A stretch of DNA of 64,000 nt from Alkalihalobacillus sp. YIM B00296 (GCF_020179385.1 NZ_JAIBLJ010000016.1:1-64000); one strand, 5' to 3'. Positions 16,143 through 25,152 are shown, counted from the first letter of the stretch. Program-made: numbers and translations. Notes: generated by a model not told the origin, from the letters alone.

Positions 16143-17717
16143 ATGAATATAGAATTGTATGGTGAAATCATCGTCATTGGAGGCGGGCTTGGCGGGAGCC
16201 TGGCCGCACTATCTGCTGCAAAGATGGGGAAGAATGTGATCCTGACAGAGGAGACGGTCCGGATTGGTGGACAGCTGACGAGTCAACTCGTCCCGCCTGA
16301 TGAACATAAATGGATCGAACAATTCGGGTGCACAAGTACCTATCGGGAGTTCCGCAACCGTGTCCGAGACTATTATCGTTGGAATTACCCATTAAAAGAA
16401 GAAGCGTTGCACAATCCGAGGCTGAATCCAGGGAACGCTCTCGTAAGCCGGATCTCGCATGACCCAAGAATCTCACTGACAGTATTGAATGATATGCTGG
16501 CGCCTTTTATCCATACCGGCAAGATTACGGTACTTTTAAAGTATAAACCTGTGGCTGTGGAGACGTGTGGGGATAAGGTACGTTCTGTCAAGGTCCGGGG
16601 TTTGGAAGCGGAAGATGAAGTCACGGTAAGCGGGACGCTGTTCATTGATGCAACGGAATGTGGGGATCTTCTACCATTGGCAGATGTTGAATATGTAACA
16701 GGTGCCGAATCACAGGAGGAGACCGGAGAGCCCCATGCGTTGGAGGGTAAGGCAGAATCGCTCGATATGCAATCCATCACCCACTGTTTTGCGGTCGATT
16801 ATCTCGAGGGTGAAGACCATACCATCGAAAAACCGGAGCAGTATGAGTTTTGGAAAAACTATCAGGCGGATTTCTTGAATCATAAACAATTGAGCTGGTT
16901 CGGGCCAGATGCAGCGACTGGAAAATCGAAGTTATTCACACTTTTCCAACAGCAGGGGTTATTTTCACTCTGGGAATATCGAAGGGCTCTTGATAAAACG
17001 CTATTCCGTGACGGCTTTGCAGACGGTGATCTTTCTCTGATCAACTGGCCGCAAAATGATTATTGGCTCGGGCCGGTTTATGAAGTCAGTGAAGAGGAAC
17101 GTCAGAAACATTTGGAAGGAGCCAAGCAATTAAGTTTATCCCTTCTTTATTGGATGCAGGTGGAAGCACCGAGGCATGATGGAGGGACCGGTTATCCCGG
17201 ATTGCGATTAAGAAGGGATGTTGCAGGAACCAATGATGGTATGGCGATGTACCCCTATATCCGTGAATCACGCCGCATTAAGGCTGAGGTCACAGTCAAA
17301 GAACAAGATATCAATGCCGAGTACCGTGGTGATAAAGGAATCAAGAAGGTTGAAGATTCAGTAGGTGTCGGCTGTTACCGGATCGATCTCCATCCGACGA
17401 TTGTCACCAACCAGCTGTTCTATACACCTAGCCTCCCTTTCGAAATCCCATTGGGAGCGCTCTTACCGATTCGAATGAAGAATCTTATCGCAGGAAGCAA
17501 AAACATCGGAGCGACCCATATTACGAACGGCTGCTTCCGAGTCCATCCTGTCGAATGGAACATCGGTGAATCCGCTGGTTATTTAGCAGCCTTCGCTCAC
17601 GATAAAGGCATCGAACCAAGAGCAGTCCGTCACGACAGTACTCTATTACAAGACTTCCAAACCCTCCTCCAACGACAAGGAATCGAACTCCACTGGCCGG
17701 AAATCGGTACAATTTAA
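16143..17717 (+). CDS. FAD-dependent oxidoreductase
   Basis: A 524-residue flavoprotein of the FAD_oxidored (PF12831-like) group. The Rossmann motif IIVIGGGLGGSLAALSAAKMG binds the FAD ADP moiety. Further landmarks are RIGGQLTSQLVPPDEH, FIDATECGDLLPLADVEYV, and the C-terminal FAD segment KNIGATHITNGCFRVHPVEW. No signal peptide is seen, so it is cytoplasmic. The start was set at ATG 16143 behind AAAGGAG, because the longer frame from 16065 begins inside the region after a hairpin. The substrate is unknown. In this locus it could oxidise a sugar or amino-sugar derivative. Confidence 0.82.
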   Translation: MNIELYGEIIVIGGGLGGSLAALSAAKMGKNVILTEETVRIGGQLTSQLVPPDEHKWIEQFGCTSTYREFRNRVRDYYRWNYPLKEEALHNPRLNPGNALVSRISHDPRISLTVLNDMLAPFIHTGKITVLLKYKPVAVETCGDKVRSVKVRGLEAEDEVTVSGTLFIDATECGDLLPLADVEYVTGAESQEETGEPHALEGKAESLDMQSITHCFAVDYLEGEDHTIEKPEQYEFWKNYQADFLNHKQLSWFGPDAATGKSKLFTLFQQQGLFSLWEYRRALDKTLFRDGFADGDLSLINWPQNDYWLGPVYEVSEEERQKHLEGAKQLSLSLLYWMQVEAPRHDGGTGYPGLRLRRDVAGTNDGMAMYPYIRESRRIKAEVTVKEQDINAEYRGDKGIKKVEDSVGVGCYRIDLHPTIVTNQLFYTPSLPFEIPLGALLPIRMKNLIAGSKNIGATHITNGCFRVHPVEWNIGESAGYLAAFAHDKGIEPRAVRHDSTLLQDFQTLLQRQGIELHWPEIGTI

Positions 17718-17718
17718 A

Positions 17719-17894
17719 TTCCTCGGTGTCAGGCACTATTTTCAATCCTTGCGCCGCAAGGCTCCTCAGATGGCGCCTGACCCCGTTTTAAATCCCTTCT
17801 CCCCCAACGTTTTTCATAAGGTGCCAGGTACCGAATCAAGGCACCGAATCAGAATCCGCTTGTACCAAGGCTTCCGGATCGGTGCCTGGTACAC
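17719..17894. repeat. Dispersed GTGCC-type composite repeat, copy 2 (full length)
   Basis: Composite of two hairpins. The first runs from CCTCGGTGTCAGGCACTATT to GATGGCGCCTGACC; the second from AAGGTGCCAGGTACCGAATC to GGATCGGTGCCTGGTACAC. The arrangement and order match the copy at 20622-20782, and the two flank the GH84 gene in the same orientation. Confidence 0.85.
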
Positions 17895-17934
17895 TATTCA
17901 ACTGCACAAATATTCGAAAGGAGTGTCGTTTCGT

Positions 17935-20598
17935 ATGATGATGGTTAAGAAAAGACGTGTGAAGATTTGTTGGTTTTTTTCCATTCTCCTTATTGTTTCT
18001 TTGGTACTGGGCAACATAGCTTTGCTACCAACCTCCAAGACTTTAGCACAAAACGATTTACAAGAATTAAAGATTTATCCGACACCGCAAGAGTTAGATT
18101 TGAAAGGTGAAGGTTTCCCATTGACTCCAGTGGTAGGGATTGTTTTACCGGAACAACATGACGAGTCGGTGATAAATGAACTGAAAGAAACGTTGAAATT
18201 AGCTGGTGTAAAAGAAATAAAAGTATTCAATCAGTCTGAAAATCCAACCACGTCTGTCACCATCTTTTTAAGTAATGATCCTCAAAATCCAATAATCATT
18301 GAACAGATGGAGTCTTTGAATATTCATGATGAATCGCCACTACCAGAGGAAGGCTATATTCTTGCAGCAGGAGAGAGTACCGATGAAAAGAAAAAGGTCA
18401 TCCTTTCAGGTGAAGATTGGGATGGCGCTTTTTATAGTGTCCAAACTTTCAAACAAGTACTTACCTCACATCCTGGACGTAACATGGTTCCCCAAGTAAT
18501 CATCAAAGATTTCCCCGAAATGCCAGTCAGAGGTGTAATCGAGGGGTTTTACGGAATTCCTTGGTCACATCATGACCGAATCGACCAACTTGAATTTTAC
18601 AGCGAAAACAAAATGAATACCTATGTGTATGCACCTAAAGATGATCCTTATCATCGTGATCAATGGAGGGAGCCTTATCCTTCAGAAAAGCTTGCTGAAT
18701 TAGGCGAGTTGGTGAATGTAGCTAATAACAATCATGTCAATTTTGTTTTTACTATCTCTCCAGGTTTGGATATGTGTTACTCCAGTGAAGATGAATTTAT
18801 GTTATTGAAGGAAAAGGCCCAAGCGATGTGGGATTTGGGTGTACGTGATTTCGCCATTCTTTTCGATGATATTTTTCAAGAGATGAGTTGTAAGGAAGAT
18901 GAAGAGAAGTTCGGATCATATGGAAGTCCGACAGCAGCTGCTCAAGCTTATGTGCTGAACAAGTTCCAGGTAGAGTTCGTCGAAACTCACGAGGGAGCGA
19001 ACCGCCTGATCACTGTCCCGACAGAATATTATCAGGATGGAACAAGCCCTTATAGAGAGCAATTCGCAGATTTGGTAGACTCCGAGGTTTTAGTGTACTG
19101 GACAGGAATCGGTATAACCACTGAAACTATCACAAATGAGGATGCCGAAAAAATCTCGGATATATTCAAGCATGACCTGTTGATCTGGGACAACCATCCG
19201 GTCAATGATTTTTCTCCTGAAAGGTTGTTTTTAAGCCCGATCTCTGGAAGAGACGCTGAATTAACGAATCATGGCGTCCATGGATTGACCGCAAACCCGA
19301 TGGAACATGCCCAAGCCTCTAAAATTCCATTATTCACAATAGCGGATTACACGTGGAATCCAGCAGACTATGATCCTATGACATCATGGGAGGCAAGTAT
19401 CCAAGAATTCGGAGGGGATTTTGTAGATGAAGTAAGGACATTTGCAGAAAATGTGTTATCTTCTCGTGTGCGCCAACAAGAATCACCGACACTGAGTTCA
19501 TTAATAGAGGCTTTTTGGAATGCCTATGAGGATGGTGAAGGACAACGTGAGGCTGAGCATCTTTCGATAGAATTTGAAAAATTAGAAAAAGCAGCTGACG
19601 TATTGGAAAATGACTTCCACAATAGAGGTTTTTCTGAAGAAATGAATCCTTGGATCGATAAAATGAGGCATTATGGCGAGGCTGGTCAGCTGGCTGTCGA
19701 AATGCTTCTCGCCCAACAAAGCGGAAATAAAGAGATCACAGAGAATTACCGGGCAGAGTTGGATCAAGCACTGGAAAATGATACGACCGACGTCACTTTC
19801 GATGAACAACAGCAAGCCTCCAGGATGTTAGATGGACTAGATGTCGAGAGAGGTTGGGGAGAGCTGATCAAGTATACCCCTGAATTCGGGGAGAGGACAG
19901 GGACCAACCAATGGGGTTATGAAATCACAGTGATTAATGGAAAAGTTACGGAGGTCGGTGGCAATGATTCCGAAATTCCGGAGGATGGTTACGTATTGAG
20001 TGTCCATTCAGGAGGAGACGGTGATTGGCTTGAACATAACTCTATTGTCGGTGCGAATGTGTCAATTGAAGAAAACATAGTCAACATCACGATCGATAAA
20101 GGAGTCTACAACATTCCCAACCAGAAAATATATGGATACGGTGTGTTGGAGCCATTTATCAACCTAGCGTTAAAAACAAATGATCTATGGCTGGGTGGAA
20201 GGGAAGAGGCAGGTCCGTTTTCTACAATAGATGCTTATAGTAGCTATACCCTTGATAATATTTCAGATGGTGATTTGGATACACTCTACTGGACATATGG
20301 TTCACCTAAAAAAGGAGATTTCATTGGGATCGATTTAGGAGAAATACAACCTATATCTTTAATAGAGCTATATATGGCATCAACAAGTGGCTCCGTACCA
20401 AGACCAAATGATTATATTACCCATGGGGCAATCGAAATCTCAACAGATGGCAGTAACTGGCGGGTATTAGGTGAATACGAGGACGAACCAGAAATCTCTC
20501 TCTCTTTAGAAGAGAAAGAACAAGCAAGATTCATAAGGTTCAAGGTCCTGACCGATCAAACCAGCTGGGCGCAAATAAGAGAATTCATCGTCCAATAA
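17935..20598 (+). CDS. Secreted GH84 beta-N-acetylglucosaminidase
   Basis: An 887-residue secreted enzyme. A membrane-spanning signal peptide (about residues 7-33) precedes a GH20b-like N-domain. The GH84 catalytic barrel starts VIEGFYGIPWSHHDR; the catalytic acid pair is Asp311-Asp312 in ILFDDIFQEM. A helical domain follows (about 490-640), then a module (about 644-716, NQWGYEITVINGKVTEV) shared with the GHL10 protein at 14358. The C-terminus is a discoidin-like CBM32 domain (about 740-887). It should release terminal beta-GlcNAc, or related sugars, from glycans outside the cell. ATG 17935 follows AAAGGAG; the longer frame from 17749 runs through a repeat and is rejected. Confidence 0.9.
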   Translation: MMMVKKRRVKICWFFSILLIVSLVLGNIALLPTSKTLAQNDLQELKIYPTPQELDLKGEGFPLTPVVGIVLPEQHDESVINELKETLKLAGVKEIKVFNQSENPTTSVTIFLSNDPQNPIIIEQMESLNIHDESPLPEEGYILAAGESTDEKKKVILSGEDWDGAFYSVQTFKQVLTSHPGRNMVPQVIIKDFPEMPVRGVIEGFYGIPWSHHDRIDQLEFYSENKMNTYVYAPKDDPYHRDQWREPYPSEKLAELGELVNVANNNHVNFVFTISPGLDMCYSSEDEFMLLKEKAQAMWDLGVRDFAILFDDIFQEMSCKEDEEKFGSYGSPTAAAQAYVLNKFQVEFVETHEGANRLITVPTEYYQDGTSPYREQFADLVDSEVLVYWTGIGITTETITNEDAEKISDIFKHDLLIWDNHPVNDFSPERLFLSPISGRDAELTNHGVHGLTANPMEHAQASKIPLFTIADYTWNPADYDPMTSWEASIQEFGGDFVDEVRTFAENVLSSRVRQQESPTLSSLIEAFWNAYEDGEGQREAEHLSIEFEKLEKAADVLENDFHNRGFSEEMNPWIDKMRHYGEAGQLAVEMLLAQQSGNKEITENYRAELDQALENDTTDVTFDEQQQASRMLDGLDVERGWGELIKYTPEFGERTGTNQWGYEITVINGKVTEVGGNDSEIPEDGYVLSVHSGGDGDWLEHNSIVGANVSIEENIVNITIDKGVYNIPNQKIYGYGVLEPFINLALKTNDLWLGGREEAGPFSTIDAYSSYTLDNISDGDLDTLYWTYGSPKKGDFIGIDLGEIQPISLIELYMASTSGSVPRPNDYITHGAIEISTDGSNWRVLGEYEDEPEISLSLEEKEQARFIRFKVLTDQTSWAQIREFIVQ

Positions 20599-20621
20599 TC
20601 ACACAACTCCTTCAGGTCAAA

Positions 20622-20782
20622 ATCCTCGGTGTCAGGCACCATCTCCAATCCCTTGAGCCCCAAGGGTTCTCAGATGGTGCCTGGCACCATTTTCAATCCC
20701 TTCTCCCCTAACGCTTTTTAAAGTGTACCAGGTACCGGATAAGAATCCACTGATACCAAGGCTTCTTAATCGGTACCTGGTA
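20622..20782. repeat. Dispersed GTGCC-type composite repeat, copy 3 (full length)
   Basis: Two hairpins in the same order as copy 2: CCTCGGTGTCAGGCACCATC with GATGGTGCCTGGCACCATTT, then GTGTACCAGGTACCGGAT with TAATCGGTACCTGGTA. It lies just after the GH84 stop codon and may double as its transcriptional end. Confidence 0.85.
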
Positions 20783-20808
20783 AAAAGATTTATTATTTTC
20801 AGAATATA

Positions 20809-20866
20809 TTGACATATTTTTTGTTGTTAATTATAATAACCCTATACTAAATGTAATCGATTACAT
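20809..20866 (+). promoter_or_regulatory. Sigma-A promoter and LacI-type operator of the LacI gene
   Basis: TTGACA (20809-20814) and TATAAT (20832-20837) are 17 bases apart, a consensus promoter. The perfect palindrome ATGTAATCGATTACAT (20851-20866) lies just downstream of the -10 box, where a bound repressor would block initiation. The same core recurs at 21934-21947, so the regulator probably represses itself and the operon. Confidence 0.85.
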
Positions 20867-20905
20867 AATCGGCAATAGAATCGCAACAAGATAGGGAGAA
20901 AAAAC

Positions 20906-21916
20906 ATGGTAAAGATGAGTGATGTGGCAAAAATTGCTAATGTTTCAACTGCAACAGTTTCAAGAGTACTTAGAAGCCCCGAAACTGTAAAAGAAAATAC
21001 TAGGAAGAAAGTACTTAGCGTGATTGAAGAATTAAATTATCAACCTAACATATTAGCTCGCCATTTTCGGAGAAATGAAACAAATACAGTTCTAGTTATA
21101 GTGCCAAACATTATGAATACTGTTTTTTCAGAAATAGTTGGAGGTATTGAGCAAGCAGCATCTATAAGTGGGTATAAGGTTTTACTAAGAAACACGAATC
21201 GTGATGTAAGAAATGAATATGAAGCCATTGATCACCTTAAACAAAGACAGGTCGATGGAATGATTTTACTTTCAGAGAGACTTGAAAAGCAAACTATATT
21301 AAATATAAGTCAACAATACCCAGTTGTTTTAGCTTCAGCTTATATTGAAGGCCTAAAAGTGCCGACAGTTTCTATTGACAATATCAGCAGTAGCAGGGAA
21401 GCTACCGAACATCTAATTAAACTTGGGCATAAAAGGATAGCCCATATTTGTGGGTCGCTATTCTCGTTAATTTCACGGGATAGGGTAAAAGGGTTTAATC
21501 AGGCAATCTATCAAAATGAAATTCAAATGGAAAGTGTATTAATCCAAGAAGGAGATTTTACATTTGATTCGGGATATAATCAAATGCTGAAGTTCCTTGC
21601 ATTAGATGTACCACCAACAGCCGTCTTTGCAGCGAATGATGAAATGGCAATGGGAGCAATTAAAGCCGCTAAGGAAAATGGGTTACGAGTCCCGGAAGAT
21701 CTTGCGGTTGTAGGATTTGATAACATTAAGTTTTCCTCTATCTTTGAACCTGCTTTAACGACCATAGCGCAGCCAAAATATGAAATGGGAAAAAAAGCGA
21801 TGGAGTTATTGTTAGAGCAAATGAAGGGCGTAGTCCATACGAAGTCCCAATACGTATTAGATAGTAAACTTATTATCCGAGAATCATGTGGGGCGAAAAT
21901 GGCTGAATTGGTTTAA
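20906..21916 (+). CDS. LacI-family transcriptional repressor (sugar operon)
   Basis: A 336-residue LacI/GalR regulator. The N-terminal helix-turn-helix is MSDVAKIANVSTATVSRVLR, followed by a hinge helix (NYQPNILARHF) and a periplasmic-binding-like effector domain (TVLVIVPNIMNTVFSEIVGG, NEMAMGAIKAAKENGLRVP-type block near residue 245). Its gene has a consensus promoter with an operator at 20851, and a matching operator lies downstream at 21931. It is the first gene before the ABC/dehydrogenase/isomerase operon, which it almost certainly controls. The inducer is unknown. Confidence 0.92.
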   Translation: MVKMSDVAKIANVSTATVSRVLRSPETVKENTRKKVLSVIEELNYQPNILARHFRRNETNTVLVIVPNIMNTVFSEIVGGIEQAASISGYKVLLRNTNRDVRNEYEAIDHLKQRQVDGMILLSERLEKQTILNISQQYPVVLASAYIEGLKVPTVSIDNISSSREATEHLIKLGHKRIAHICGSLFSLISRDRVKGFNQAIYQNEIQMESVLIQEGDFTFDSGYNQMLKFLALDVPPTAVFAANDEMAMGAIKAAKENGLRVPEDLAVVGFDNIKFSSIFEPALTTIAQPKYEMGKKAMELLLEQMKGVVHTKSQYVLDSKLIIRESCGAKMAELV

Positions 21917-21930
21917 CTTTTCTTTTAATA

Positions 21931-22011
21931 AAATGTAATCGATTACATTTTTAAGGAGGTGATTTAACGAAAAATACAACGAAACTGTTTTGCGTTTTGT
22001 AACCGGTTATA
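21931..22011 (+). promoter_or_regulatory. Operator cluster upstream of the sugar operon
   Basis: The 20-base perfect palindrome AAATGTAATCGATTACATTT (21931-21950) repeats the operator core found before the LacI gene. A second, imperfect site, TGTAACCGGTTATA (21998-22011), lies 50 bases downstream. Between them is AAGGAGGTGATT (21953-21964), a nearly full anti-16S match with no usable ATG after it. Confidence 0.75.
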
Positions 22012-22054
22012 TTTGGTTGTATATAAATAAAATACAAAAAAAGGAGAGCTGAAA

Positions 22055-22819
22055 ATGGGACAAATTCCAGTTGGTCTTCAAATGTTTACATTAAGAAATG
22101 AAAGCGAACAAGATTTTCTTGGAGCTTTAAAAAAAGTGGCTTCTCTTGGTTACCAGGGTGTAGAGCTTGCAGGTTATTATGGATTTTCTGCTAATGAGTT
22201 AAAAGAAGTCTTACATAACCTTGGTCTAAAGGCTGCTTCAAGCCATGTTCCTCTAACTGTCTTAGAAAAAGAATTAGATCAAGTGATCGAGTATCAAAAA
22301 ACCATCGGCAGTAAAAATATTGTCTGTCCTTTTCTTCCACCAGAAAAACGAAGCAAAGAAGATTACTATAACCTAATTAACATTCTAAATGAAACCGGAC
22401 AAAAATGTGATGAAGAAGGTATTACACTTTCCTACCACAATCATGATTTTGAACTGCAACCATTAGATGATGGGCAAAAGCCGCTTGAATTGCTGCTAAA
22501 AGAAACAAATCCTGACTGGGTTAAAGCGGAACTGGATGTTTACTGGCTAACAAAAGCGGGAGAAAATCCGGTTGAGTGGATGAAACGTTATCAACATCGT
22601 ACAGCTTTAATCCATTTGAAAGACATGACAACTGATGGTGAGAAATTCTTTGCTGAACTTGGAACTGGCGGAGTTAACCTTGAAGGTGTATTAGCCCAGG
22701 GAGATGACTCAAATGTTGAATGGTGGATCGTTGAACAAGACCGCTCAAGATGTTCGCCTTTTGAAAGTATCGAAATAAGCATTAATTATTTGAAAAACAA
22801 GCTCATCCATGCAAGATAA
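22055..22819 (+). CDS. Sugar phosphate isomerase/epimerase family protein (short TIM barrel)
   Basis: A 254-residue xylose-isomerase-like TIM barrel (AP endonuclease 2 superfamily; IolE/IolI-like). Conserved metal and substrate blocks are GYQGVELAGYYG, SYHNHDFEL, KAELDVYWLTKAGE and ALIHLKDM. GGAGAG precedes ATG 22055. It is the first structural gene of the LacI-controlled operon, 34 bases before the binding protein. Such proteins isomerise, epimerise or dehydrate keto-sugars made by Gfo/Idh/MocA dehydrogenases, two of which are encoded downstream. The exact substrate is not evident. Confidence 0.85.
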   Translation: MGQIPVGLQMFTLRNESEQDFLGALKKVASLGYQGVELAGYYGFSANELKEVLHNLGLKAASSHVPLTVLEKELDQVIEYQKTIGSKNIVCPFLPPEKRSKEDYYNLINILNETGQKCDEEGITLSYHNHDFELQPLDDGQKPLELLLKETNPDWVKAELDVYWLTKAGENPVEWMKRYQHRTALIHLKDMTTDGEKFFAELGTGGVNLEGVLAQGDDSNVEWWIVEQDRSRCSPFESIEISINYLKNKLIHAR

Positions 22820-22852
22820 TTCAATCAAAACTTTTCATTAAGGGGGAAAAGA

Positions 22853-24157
22853 ATGAAGAAAGTTGTCTCTATCTTGTCGCTGTGTGTTGTTCTGTTACTT
22901 GCTGCTTGCGGAGTAAATGGCGGTTCTTCATCCAGTGAATCTGCTTCAGGTCAATCAGGTTCAGGTAGTGAAAGTGAAGGGAAGAAGGTGCTGGAGTTTT
23001 GGCACATCGATCCAGGTGAAAAAGAAAAGATTTATAAGGAAGCAGTTGATCGTTTCGAAAAGAAACACCCTGATGTAGAAGTTAAAATGCTGAGAATCCC
23101 GAATGATGCTTATAAGCAAAAGCTTGCCGTAGCAATGTCAGGAGGAAACCCACCGGACGTTTTTCATAGCTGGGGCGGTGGCTGGTTAAAGCACTTTGTT
23201 GAACAAGATAAGGTATTGGACATTACACAAAATACAGATTTTGAACACTTTAATAAACTAGCGTTAAATAACTCTACATTCAATGACAAAGTATATGGTT
23301 TGCCGCTAAGTATGACAATCGATGTTGTTTTTTATAACAAGGAAATCTTTGAAAAATATGGTTTACAGCCACCTAAGACATATGAGGAATGGCTTACAAT
23401 TATCGATACACTAAATGAAAACGATGTTATTCCGATCGCTCTTACAAATGCCACAAAATGGCCTGGTGCTTACTACTTAATGAACTTTGCGAGCAGAATT
23501 GAAGGACCTGAGCTGTTTGATAGTGCCTATAACCGTAAAGGCAGAGGATTCGATGATGAAGGTTATGTAAAAGCAGGAGAATATATCCAGGAAATGGTTG
23601 AAAGAGACGCTTTTAACCCGGGTTTTAACGGGGTTCCTTATGATGAAGGACAGGGACGCCAACTGATATATACTGGACAAGCTGCAATGATGGACATGTC
23701 TATTTCTTTCTTAAACAATGTTAGACAGGAAGCACCTGAATTTGAAGAGAAATTAGATTTCTTCGTGTTCCCAACAGTTGAAGGAGGGAAAGGAGATCAA
23801 ACACAAATCGGTGGAGCTACGGGTCCTGTATGGTCTGTTTCAAAGGATAGCAAAAACTCTGACTTAGCAGTTGAACTTCTTAAAGAGTTAACGAGTACTG
23901 AAACGGCACAAAATTATACCGATCGAACAGGTTCATTGACTGGTGTTAAAGATATCGTTCCTGAGGATCCATTTACAAAGAGATTCTACGATGTTGTTCA
24001 AAATGCTACACATATCCAAATGCCATATGACCAAACCCTTCCACCAGAAATAGCTGAACTTCATAAAGATACAACCCAGGCAATCTTTGGTCTGGATATG
24101 ACTCCTCAAGAAGCAGCAGAAAAAATGGAAGCAAAAGCAAAAGAAGTATTGAAATAA
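22853..24157 (+). CDS. CUT1 ABC transporter sugar-binding lipoprotein
   Basis: A 434-residue family-1 extracellular binding protein. The lipoprotein signal ends VLLLAACG (lipobox LLAAC), followed by a Ser/Gly-rich linker and the mature start VLEFWHIDPGEKEKIYKEAV. The ligand region includes VYGLPLSMTIDVVFYNKEIF. AGGGGGAAAAG precedes the ATG. A strong hairpin at 24164-24182 separates it from the permeases, as expected for an abundant binding protein. No ATPase lies in the operon. Confidence 0.9.
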   Translation: MKKVVSILSLCVVLLLAACGVNGGSSSSESASGQSGSGSESEGKKVLEFWHIDPGEKEKIYKEAVDRFEKKHPDVEVKMLRIPNDAYKQKLAVAMSGGNPPDVFHSWGGGWLKHFVEQDKVLDITQNTDFEHFNKLALNNSTFNDKVYGLPLSMTIDVVFYNKEIFEKYGLQPPKTYEEWLTIIDTLNENDVIPIALTNATKWPGAYYLMNFASRIEGPELFDSAYNRKGRGFDDEGYVKAGEYIQEMVERDAFNPGFNGVPYDEGQGRQLIYTGQAAMMDMSISFLNNVRQEAPEFEEKLDFFVFPTVEGGKGDQTQIGGATGPVWSVSKDSKNSDLAVELLKELTSTETAQNYTDRTGSLTGVKDIVPEDPFTKRFYDVVQNATHIQMPYDQTLPPEIAELHKDTTQAIFGLDMTPQEAAEKMEAKAKEVLK

Positions 24158-24163
24158 AAGGCT

Positions 24164-24182
24164 GAGGGGGAACTGCCCCCTC
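24164..24182 (+). terminator. Stem-loop after the binding-protein gene
   Basis: GAGGGGG (24164-24170) and CCCCCTC (24176-24182) form a perfect seven-pair stem with loop AACTG. No long T-run follows, so it is probably an attenuator or mRNA stabiliser between binding protein and permeases. Confidence 0.65.
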
Positions 24183-24216
24183 TCCTCTTCTGTTACTACT
24201 TTAAGGAGGGACAAGA

Positions 24217-25152
24217 TTGGAAACGCAACTTGCACGGGCAAAAACAGTATCGAAATCGACCTCGAAGTTGTCATCCAAAACACTGAAAAATGTATTAACC
24301 ATTAGCCTGTTTATTGCACCTGCATTAATTGTTTATATTGTTTATGTTCTTTACCCAATTGTTTCTACATTCATTTATAGCTTATACGATTGGGACGGGT
24401 CGAGTGCCGGAACTTTTGTCGGCCTGCATAATTACCTGAATCTACTTGGTGATTCTATATTTTGGACTTCGTTGACCAATAATACCTGGGTTGTATTAAC
24501 TTCAGTTTTTGTCCAAATTCCCCTTGGTTTAATAATGGCTCTGATGTTGTTTGCACCGATTAAGGGGATTCGCTTCTTCAGTAGTGTTTACTTTTTCCCA
24601 TTTTTAATGTCCACCGTTGCGATTGGGTTACTTTGGGTATTTATGTATGATCCGATCAATGGGGTAATAAACAAGTTTATCAATCTATTTGGATTTGAAA
24701 ATATCGCCTGGCTAAGTGAGGCGAATACAGCTTTAATTGCTGTTTTGATCGTAGTTGTCTGGCAGTTTGCTCCCTTTTATATGATTTTATTTAAAGCAGC
24801 TATCGTTGGAATACCAGAGGAGTTGTATGAAGCAGCCAATATTGACGGAGCGAACGCATTGAGGAAGTTTTTCCATATCACGCTACCATTATTGATGCCT
24901 ACAATCGTAAGTTCTTCCATTTTAGCAATTGTCGGTTCATTAAAGGCGTTCGACATCTTCTATGTTATGACGGGTGGAGGACCAAACCATGGAACAGAGT
25001 TATTAGGAACGTACATGTTCAAGCAAGCGTTCATTAATTTCAACATGGGATACGCAAGCGCGATTGCATTTGTTATGTTCTTCATTGCACTTGTTGTAAC
25101 CATTTTGATCCTGATAATGGACTTCTATCGTAAAAAGAAAGGGGCTTACTAA
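24217..25152 (+). CDS. CUT1 ABC transporter permease 1
   Basis: A 311-residue MalF-type permease with six membrane segments after a charged N-terminus of about 25 residues. The EAA loop reads YEAANIDGANALRKFFHITL. The start is TTG 24217, supported by AAGGAGGG six bases upstream. Its stop overlaps the ATG of the next permease by one base. Confidence 0.92.
   Translation: METQLARAKTVSKSTSKLSSKTLKNVLTISLFIAPALIVYIVYVLYPIVSTFIYSLYDWDGSSAGTFVGLHNYLNLLGDSIFWTSLTNNTWVVLTSVFVQIPLGLIMALMLFAPIKGIRFFSSVYFFPFLMSTVAIGLLWVFMYDPINGVINKFINLFGFENIAWLSEANTALIAVLIVVVWQFAPFYMILFKAAIVGIPEELYEAANIDGANALRKFFHITLPLLMPTIVSSSILAIVGSLKAFDIFYVMTGGGPNHGTELLGTYMFKQAFINFNMGYASAIAFVMFFIALVVTILILIMDFYRKKKGAY

Noticed and set aside
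17749-17934. N-terminal extension of the GH84 gene
   Set aside because: It lies in a composite repeat; ATG 17935 has a good ribosome-binding site and a signal peptide follows directly.
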